Source: Comamonadaceae bacterium (GTDB lineage Bacteria; Pseudomonadota; Gammaproteobacteria; Burkholderiales; Burkholderiaceae). From it: DNA of 6,070 nucleotides. Under the pieces are notes generated by a model. It was given only the letters and a program-made list of their open reading frames with translations, was not told where the DNA came from and did not search any database. The stretch is from positions 1 to 6,070 of the forward strand of contig CANCGU010000164.1 of NCBI GenBank assembly GCA_947377705.1, given 5' to 3'. This document shows, in pieces, positions 1 through 4,429 of this stretch. Position 1 is the stretch's first letter; the number at the start of each line of letters is the position of its first letter. The position numbers and the translations under genes are program-made.

Positions 1-626
1 CCTTGCTGTGCGGCCATGTAGTTGGCCAGCTCTTTGAGCTCAGCATTGCTGAACTGCTTGGCCACCCCACCCATCACACCGTTGCTGCGCCCCCAAGTGG
101 CAGCGCCTTCAACTTTGTAGGACTTCAAAGCCACAAACAAGTAGTCGGCATTTTGACCTGCAATCTTGGGATAGCTGGGGTCAATCGGCTTGGCAAAGTT
201 TTCGCCATGGCACGAGGCACATGCCCCCTTGGTCAGCAAGCCTGCGACTTTCGCATTGGGCTCTTTGGCTTTGTCTGGCAGTGACGCACCTTCGACCTTG
301 CCGTGGTTGGCGTAGTAGGCTGAGATATCAGCCATGTCTTGCTCGCTCAAGCTATCGGCAATGCCGCGCATGGTGGGATGCTTGCGTTCGCCTTTTTTGT
401 AGGCATTCAACACCGTGGTGATGTACTTTTCGCTTTGGCCTGAAATTTTGGGAACCTTATAAACTTCAGGAAAACTGGCTTGATAACCGATGATGCCATG
501 GCATCCGATACACATCGCAATTTTCTTTTCACCTGCGTTAGCATCACCTTTGATGTCTTGCGCAAACGACAGCGAAGACATCGCAGATACAGTCAGAGCA
601 AACGCGAACGAGACAAACTTTTTCAT
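1..626 (-). CDS. Diheme cytochrome c, c4-like, periplasmic (3' end cut by window edge)
   Basis: This is a probable periplasmic electron carrier of the cytochrome c4 family, which typically passes electrons from the bc1 complex to terminal oxidases. Reading leftward from the ATG at 626-624 gives 208 residues with no stop before the edge. Residues 1-22 are a Sec signal peptide: a KK start, a hydrophobic core, and likely cleavage after SFA, before QD. There are two tandem cytochrome c domains. The first has CIGCH at 39-43 with probable axial Met86 (HPTM). The second has CASCH at 136-140 with probable axial Met185 (NGVM). The two-domain layout and about 200 residues fit the family, so only a few C-terminal residues are probably missing. 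The Shine-Dalgarno is weak. It is transcribed divergently from the AAA+ ATPase gene. The family call is firm; c4 versus a related diheme c553-like protein is less certain. Confidence 0.9.
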   Translation of the reverse strand, partial: MKKFVSFAFALTVSAMSSLSFAQDIKGDANAGEKKIAMCIGCHGIIGYQASFPEVYKVPKISGQSEKYITTVLNAYKKGERKHPTMRGIADSLSEQDMADISAYYANHGKVEGASLPDKAKEPNAKVAGLLTKGACASCHGENFAKPIDPSYPKIAGQNADYLFVALKSYKVEGAATWGRSNGVMGGVAKQFSNAELKELANYMAAQQ

Positions 627-683
627 ATGCAAACCACAATCCCAAGAGGTTGATGTAACCCCAAATAATAGACGGAACGACCC
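627..683. promoter_or_regulatory. Divergent intergenic region between cytochrome c and the MoxR operon
   Basis: Only 57 bp separate the two divergent start codons, so both promoters must lie here or reach into the genes. An AT-rich AATAATA core (664-670) can be read as a -10 element on either strand: AATAAT rightward and TATTAT leftward, each five of six matches to consensus. The sharing suggests the two promoters overlap and could compete. No convincing operator palindrome was seen, and neither gene has a strong Shine-Dalgarno. Confidence 0.5.
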
Positions 684-694
684 ATGAAATTCAA
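665..694 (-). promoter_or_regulatory. Candidate sigma70 promoter for the cytochrome c gene
   Basis: On the minus strand TTGAAT (694-689, four of six matches) is followed after 18 nt by TATTAT (670-665, five of six). This predicts a transcription start near 658 and a leader of roughly 30 nt before the ATG at 626. The -35 element lies inside the first codons of the divergent ATPase gene. This is a prediction from consensus matching only. Confidence 0.38.
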
Positions 695-1538
695 AGGCAC
701 TGACAACTACGTTGCAACCCAAGACCTGATGCTCGCGGTCAACGCAGCCATCGCACTCAAGCGGCCCTTGCTGGTCAAGGGTGAACCCGGTACAGGCAAG
801 ACTATGCTTGCAGAAGAGGTGGCCGAAGCCCTGGGTTTACCCTTGTTGCAATGGCACATCAAATCCACCACCAAGGCCCAACAAGGCCTGTATGAATATG
901 ACGCCGTGAGTCGTCTACGTGACAGTCAGATGGCCGATGTTGACAGCATCGAACGCGTAAAAGACATCAACAACTACATCCTCAAAGGCGTGTTGTGGCA
1001 GGCCTTTACATCCGAGCAACCCGTCGCTTTGCTGATTGATGAGATCGACAAAGCCGATATTGAGTTCCCCAACGACCTGCTGCGCGAACTCGACCGCATG
1101 GAGTTTTATTGCTACGAAACGCGCCAACTCATCAAGGCCAAAACACGTCCATTGGTGTTCATCACCTCGAACAATGAGAAAGAGCTGCCTGACGCGTTCT
1201 TGCGTCGCTGCTTCTTTCATTACATCAAGTTTCCAGATGCTGACACCATGCGCCACATCGTTCAGGTTCACTTCCCCACCATCAAGCAAGACCTGCTGAG
1301 CGTGGCGATGAAGACCTTTTTTGACATCCGTAACTTGCCTGGTTTGAAGAAAAAACCATCCACCAGCGAACTCATCGACTGGCTCAAGTTATTGGTGGCA
1401 GAAGACATCCCGCTTGAAGCCCTGCAAACCGCAGACGACAAAGTGTCCATTCCCCCACTCGTGGGCGCATTGTTGAAAAACGAACAAGACACCACGCTAT
1501 TTGAAAAACTGGTGTTCATGCAAAGCCGCAACCGTTAA
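684..1538 (+). CDS. MoxR-family AAA+ ATPase (CoxD-like)
   Basis: This is a cytoplasmic AAA+ ATPase of 284 residues, the usual length for the compact MoxR/CoxD branch. Visible motifs are Walker A GEPGTGKT (33-40), Walker B LLIDEID (116-122), a sensor-1 region with SNN (162-164), and an arginine-finger candidate at Arg174/Arg175 in FLRRC. A helical lid follows from about 180. MoxR ATPases usually work with a VWA-domain partner to mature or remodel a target complex; CoxD with CoxE in CO dehydrogenase assembly is the closest named model. Here the gene heads an operon with a small membrane protein (12 bp downstream) and a CoxE-like VWA protein, which supports that role. No CO dehydrogenase gene is in view, so the substrate is unknown. 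The start at 684 leaves the N-terminus complete, but the ribosome site (GGA near 673-675) is weak. Confidence 0.93.
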   Translation: MKFKGTDNYVATQDLMLAVNAAIALKRPLLVKGEPGTGKTMLAEEVAEALGLPLLQWHIKSTTKAQQGLYEYDAVSRLRDSQMADVDSIERVKDINNYILKGVLWQAFTSEQPVALLIDEIDKADIEFPNDLLRELDRMEFYCYETRQLIKAKTRPLVFITSNNEKELPDAFLRRCFFHYIKFPDADTMRHIVQVHFPTIKQDLLSVAMKTFFDIRNLPGLKKKPSTSELIDWLKLLVAEDIPLEALQTADDKVSIPPLVGALLKNEQDTTLFEKLVFMQSRNR

Positions 1539-1550
1539 AAAGAAAACACC

Positions 1551-1766
1551 ATGTTTGCATCCCTCATTGAAGGTCTGACCGACGCGATTGGTTTCATCGT
1601 AGGCGCCTTGCTTGGCTATGGCGTTGGCGTGACATTTGGCTTGGACTTATTTGCCGAAGGCTATGGCACCGGCAGCATCATCGCGATCTTGCTGGTGGGT
1701 ATTGGCGGCGGCATGGGCTTGCAAGCTGCACGCCGCTTTCGATCACCCAAACCAGATACTGAATAA
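1551..1766 (+). CDS. Small two-helix membrane protein in the MoxR/VWA operon
   Basis: I do not recognise a named family for this 71-residue protein. Two hydrophobic, glycine-rich segments (about residues 9-32 and 41-60) form a probable helical hairpin, with GALLGYGVG in the first and VGIGGGMG in the second. These GxxxG-like patterns suit tight helix packing or oligomerisation. The C-terminal tail RRFRSPKPDTE is basic, which by the positive-inside rule puts it in the cytoplasm. The gene sits 12 bp after the AAA+ gene and 9 bp before the VWA gene on the same strand, so co-transcription is very likely. The inferred role is a membrane anchor or membrane target for the ATPase/VWA pair. The ATG follows AAAACACC, a string also found just before the next gene's start. 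Coding status is supported by operon fit and coherent membrane composition. Confidence 0.78.
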   Translation: MFASLIEGLTDAIGFIVGALLGYGVGVTFGLDLFAEGYGTGSIIAILLVGIGGGMGLQAARRFRSPKPDTE

Positions 1767-1775
1767 AACACCGCC

Positions 1776-2960
1776 ATGTTGATCGACTTCTTCTACACCT
1801 TGCGTGCCGCCAAGCTGCCGGTTTCGGTGAAGGAGTACCTCACCCTGCTTGAAGCCTTGCAAGCCCAAGTGGTGGGCCCGGGCAGCGAGGCTTGCAGCAT
1901 GGACGATTTTTATGTGTTGAGCCGCCTCATCCTCGTCAAAGATGAAAAGCACTACGACAAGTTTGATCGTGCGTTTGGCGCGTACTTCAAAGGCGTGGAG
2001 CTGTTGACTGACTTCACCCAAGACGTGCCGCTGGATTGGTTAGAAAAAATTCTTCAAAAGGAACTCACACCCGAGCAAAAAGCCGCCATCGAAAAAATGG
2101 GCTGGGACGAATTGATGGAGACCTTGAAGAAACGCCTCGAAGAACAAAAAGAACGCCACGAAGGTGGCAACAAATGGATTGGTACTGGCGGTACATCGCC
2201 CTTTGGCAACGGCGGCTACAACCCACAAGGCATTCGCATTGGCGGCAAAGGCGGCAACCGCAGCGCGGTGAAGGTGTGGGACCAACGCGCCTACCGCGAC
2301 TACGACGACACCCAAGAGCTGGGCACACGCAACATCAAAGTGGCGCTGCGCCGCTTGCGCCGCTTTGCGCGCGAGGGCTCCGCTGAAGAACTTGATCTAG
2401 ACGGCACCATCCACAAAACAGCCGCCAATGCGGGTTTTTTAGACATCTTGATGCGTCCTGAGCGCCACAACAATGTCAAAGTGCTGCTGCTCATGGACGT
2501 GGGCGGCACCATGGACGACCACATCGCCCGCGTGGAAGAACTGTTCTCTGCCGCCAAAGCCGAGTTCAAACACTTAGAGTTTTATTACTTCCACAACTGC
2601 GTGTATGACTTCATGTGGCGCAACAACAAGCGCCGCTACGCCGAAAAGTTTGAAACGTGGGACATCATTCGCAAGTACAACAAAGACTACAAACTCATCT
2701 TCATTGGCGATGCCACCATGAGCCCTTATGAAATTGTGCAGCCCGGCGGGAGCGTGGAATACAACAACGAAGAAGCGGGTGCGGAGTGGCTACAGCGTCT
2801 GCTACATGCCTTCCCCAAATTTGCGTGGATCAACCCCGAACCACAAGGCGTGTGGGAGTACCGTCAAAGCATTGCCATGATTCAACAAATCGTGAGCAAT
2901 CGCATGTACCCGCTCACGCTCAAAGGCTTGGAAGAAGCCATGCGAATGTTGAGTAAGTAA
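1776..2960 (+). CDS. CoxE-like VWA-domain protein, partner of the AAA+ ATPase
   Basis: This 394-residue protein, with no signal peptide, resembles the CoxE-like VWA proteins encoded beside MoxR ATPases. The N-terminal 130 residues are helical and charged, ending in a Lys/Glu-rich stretch (about 112-128). A glycine-rich linker follows (134-162), then a basic segment (189-199, LRRLRRFAR). The VWA domain spans about 234-390. Strand 1 carries the metal-site motif as DVGGT (241-245) where the canonical MIDAS is DxSxS. A later strand ends in IGDAT (310-314), and Asp312 is a likely further metal-site residue. VWA domains bind partner proteins through a divalent metal, so the inferred job is linking the ATPase to its substrate. 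It is the last gene of the operon, 9 bp after the membrane protein. Codons and frame are intact. Confidence 0.88.
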   Translation: MLIDFFYTLRAAKLPVSVKEYLTLLEALQAQVVGPGSEACSMDDFYVLSRLILVKDEKHYDKFDRAFGAYFKGVELLTDFTQDVPLDWLEKILQKELTPEQKAAIEKMGWDELMETLKKRLEEQKERHEGGNKWIGTGGTSPFGNGGYNPQGIRIGGKGGNRSAVKVWDQRAYRDYDDTQELGTRNIKVALRRLRRFAREGSAEELDLDGTIHKTAANAGFLDILMRPERHNNVKVLLLMDVGGTMDDHIARVEELFSAAKAEFKHLEFYYFHNCVYDFMWRNNKRRYAEKFETWDIIRKYNKDYKLIFIGDATMSPYEIVQPGGSVEYNNEEAGAEWLQRLLHAFPKFAWINPEPQGVWEYRQSIAMIQQIVSNRMYPLTLKGLEEAMRMLSK

Positions 2961-3203
2961 TTTTTTACAACTGGGGGCAACCACGACCGGTGTGGTGTCA
3001 ACAGCAGCCTCTGCATGAACAAACCAGGCTATGCATACTCCCTCATGTGGGAACTCATCATGTCCGCCATCGCTCTGCTCACTAGTGCTCACTAGTCGCT
3101 GGACAGAAAGTTAGGCGAAGAACTTTAACTTGATAAATCACAAGTGTTTGCCAAAGATATGGGCGTACGATGAAAGCATCTCAGCCATTGCCGCACATCC
3201 CCC
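2961..3203. other. Intergenic region upstream of the PAS-HD-GYP gene
   Basis: These 243 bp contain no convincing gene. A T6 run directly follows the VWA stop (2961-2966), but no hairpin lies close enough before it to make a standard terminator. ACCAC and GTGGT with a 7-nt loop (around 2982-2998) form a short hairpin without a T-tract. A 10-bp tandem repeat lies at 3077-3096. TTGATA at 3130-3135 could be a -35 element for the downstream gene, but the matching -10 (AAAGAT, 3153-3158) is poor. The downstream start has no Shine-Dalgarno. Confidence 0.5.
3077..3096. repeat. Perfect 10-bp tandem duplication (GCTCACTAGT x2)
   Basis: The unit GCTCACTAGT occurs twice head to tail with no mismatch. 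Each copy contains the palindrome ACTAGT, so the array also reads as two 6-bp palindromes whose starts lie exactly 10 bp apart, about one helical turn. This could be a paired operator site or simply a replication-slippage duplication. It lies 107 bp before the start codon of the PAS-HD-GYP gene. Confidence 0.85.
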
Positions 3204-4244
3204 ATGTCATCCAACATACCCCTCGCTGGAGAGCTTGCCGCCCGGTACACCCGACTCTTTGAAACAGCGCAAGATGGCATCTTCATTTTGGATTACCCAG
3301 ATGGGGTTATTGAAGATGCCAATCCCTTCATCGTCAAACTCATTGGGTTTAGCAAAGAAGAACTGATCGGTAAAAAGCTTTGGGAAATTGGCTTAATTGC
3401 GGACAAAGAAAAAGCACTGACAGCGCACCAGTCAATTCTTGAACATGGTTACGTCCGCTACGAAGACATTGATTTGGTCACTAAAAATGGACTCGGCCTA
3501 CCCACAGAGTTCATATGTAACTCTTATCTGGTGGGTGATAAGACTGTCATTCAATGCAATATTCGGGACATTTCTGCACGAAAAAAAGCAGAACATGCGT
3601 TGGCTTTGGAACAAACGCATCGAATCACACAGATTTATGAAACCGTCAACAGCCTCTCCAATGTCATCGAGGCGCGCGACCCCTTCACTGCAGGCCACCA
3701 GCACCGCGTAGCCGATTTGGCTGTAGAGATTGCCAAAGAATTAAACATGCACCCCTCTGACATTGATGGGCTGAAGCTGGCGGCGCTCATCCATGATGTC
3801 GGGAAAATCAGTATTCCCGTTGAAGTGTTGACCAAGCCCACGGCGCTCACGCCATTAGAAGTGGCCATCTTGAGAAGTCATGCACAGGCAGGTCACGACA
3901 TACTTAAGCCGTTGTCGTTTCCTTGGCCTATTGCAAAATTTGTGTTGCAACACCATGAACGTCTCAATGGCAGCGGCTACCCCAACGGCCTAAGAAATGA
4001 GCAGATTTGTTTAGAAGCAAAAATTTTGGCGGTTGCCGATACCGTCGAGGCCATGGCCAGTGACAGGCCATATCGCCCCAAACTAGGCATCGACGCAGGG
4101 CTCAAAGAAATTTCAAGCAAGAGCGGCGTGTTGTTTGACCCCGCCGTAGTCGCCGCCTGCGTGACCTTGTTTCGTGAACGCGGTTACAAGTTACTGGAAG
4201 TGACGGGGATTGCTGGACAAAGCAATCAAGTAAGGGGCGAATAA
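3204..4244 (+). CDS. PAS-HD-GYP protein, probable cyclic-di-GMP phosphodiesterase
   Basis: This 346-residue protein has no signal peptide or membrane segment and is probably a cytoplasmic sensor enzyme. An N-terminal PAS domain (about 14-125, ending in the PAC-type IRDISARKKAE) is joined by a helical linker (about 126-150) to an HD-GYP domain (about 150-335). Catalytic and metal-site features are intact: His165/Arg168 in HQHRV, the HD pair His197-Asp198 in HDVGK, His226, His250-His251, the GYP signature at 258-260 within LNGSGYP, and Asp279 in VADT. HD-GYP proteins hydrolyse cyclic-di-GMP to pGpG or GMP, so this one probably lowers c-di-GMP in response to a PAS signal. The PAS ligand is unknown. 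An in-frame stop at 3171-3173 bars a longer start. ATG 3204 has no Shine-Dalgarno but leaves PAS complete. Confidence 0.92.
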   Translation: MSSNIPLAGELAARYTRLFETAQDGIFILDYPDGVIEDANPFIVKLIGFSKEELIGKKLWEIGLIADKEKALTAHQSILEHGYVRYEDIDLVTKNGLGLPTEFICNSYLVGDKTVIQCNIRDISARKKAEHALALEQTHRITQIYETVNSLSNVIEARDPFTAGHQHRVADLAVEIAKELNMHPSDIDGLKLAALIHDVGKISIPVEVLTKPTALTPLEVAILRSHAQAGHDILKPLSFPWPIAKFVLQHHERLNGSGYPNGLRNEQICLEAKILAVADTVEAMASDRPYRPKLGIDAGLKEISSKSGVLFDPAVVAACVTLFRERGYKLLEVTGIAGQSNQVRGE

Positions 4245-4251
4245 GAGACTG

Positions 4252-4280
4252 GTCGTAGGTTAACTGCTAGCGCCTATGAC
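4252..4280 (+). other. Imperfect hairpin after the PAS-HD-GYP stop, possible weak terminator
   Basis: GTCGTAGG (4252-4259) pairs with CCTATGAC (4273-4280), giving 8 pairs including one G-U, around a 13-nt loop that itself holds the palindrome GCTAGC. It begins 7 bp after the stop codon. No T-tract follows, so it is not a classical intrinsic terminator. It could serve to stabilise the transcript end or could be chance. Confidence 0.25.
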
Positions 4281-4336
4281 AAGCCGCGCAATAAGCCTTG
4301 AAGTGGCGCCATAGAACAGGGGGATAACCCGAGTCG

Positions 4337-4342
4337 TAAAAT
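4337..4342 (+). promoter_or_regulatory. Candidate -10 element of the tRNA-Arg promoter
   Basis: TAAAAT matches TATAAT at five of six positions and ends 9 bp before the mature tRNA 5' end, which would place transcription start at about 4349-4350 with almost no leader. A -35 at the expected distance (GAACAG, 4314-4319) is weak. The G+C-containing stretch after the -10 (GCATGCTGC) resembles a stringent-type discriminator, but this is only suggestive. Confidence 0.35.
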
Positions 4343-4351
4343 GCATGCTGC

Positions 4352-4426
4352 GCCACCGTAGTTCAATGGATAGAACTCTCCCCTCCTAAGGGAGTGATAC
4401 AGGTTCGATTCCTGTCGGGGGCACCA
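4352..4426 (+). tRNA. tRNA-Arg (anticodon CCU), with encoded CCA
   Basis: The sequence folds into a full cloverleaf. The D stem is GTTC/GAAC (4361-4364, 4373-4376). The anticodon stem is CTCCC/GGGAG (4378-4382, 4390-4394) with loop CTCCTAA, and the anticodon CCT lies at 4385-4387. The variable loop has 4 nt and the T arm is ACAGG-TTCGATT-CCTGT (4399-4415). Discriminator A4423 is followed by CCA at 4424-4426. It decodes AGG. The acceptor stem (4352-4358 with 4416-4422) pairs at six of seven positions; position 4 is A4355 opposite G4419, a mismatch where the expected base is C. It ends 3 bp before the stop codon of the convergent SulP gene. Confidence 0.95.
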
Positions 4427-4429
4427 CAC

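Noticed and set aside
915..1289. 124-codon open frame antisense to the AAA+ ATPase gene
   Set aside because: It lies wholly opposite a gene with intact AAA+ motifs, its product shows no recognisable domain, and nothing suggests independent expression.
2036..2386. 116-codon Arg-rich open frame inside the VWA gene (+ strand, other frame)
   Set aside because: Its composition is what a frame-shifted reading of the Gly/Lys/Arg-rich VWA linker gives, and it has no start signal.
2891..2966. 7-bp inverted repeat CGTGAGC/GCTCACG and GGCTT/AAGCC hairpin before the T6 run after the VWA stop
   Set aside because: Both hairpins are inside the coding sequence and too far (21 nt or more) from the T-run for an intrinsic terminator.
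2996..3001. Perfect TTGACA on the minus strand
   Set aside because: The matching -10 position is GCCCCC and no gene follows on that strand.
2802..3092. 96-codon minus-strand frame spanning the VWA 3' end and the intergenic region
   Set aside because: Half is antisense to the VWA C-terminus; the remainder has no recognisable domain, promoter or ribosome site.
4303..4356. Inverted repeat GTGGCGC / GCGCCAC linking the upstream region to the tRNA 5' end
   Set aside because: The left arm lies upstream of the probable transcription start, so it would not fold in the RNA; 7 bp may be chance.
4399..4426. tRNA 3' end as an integration (att) site
   Set aside because: No integrase, duplicated tRNA 3' end or foreign-looking segment is visible; the adjacent gene is an ordinary transporter.
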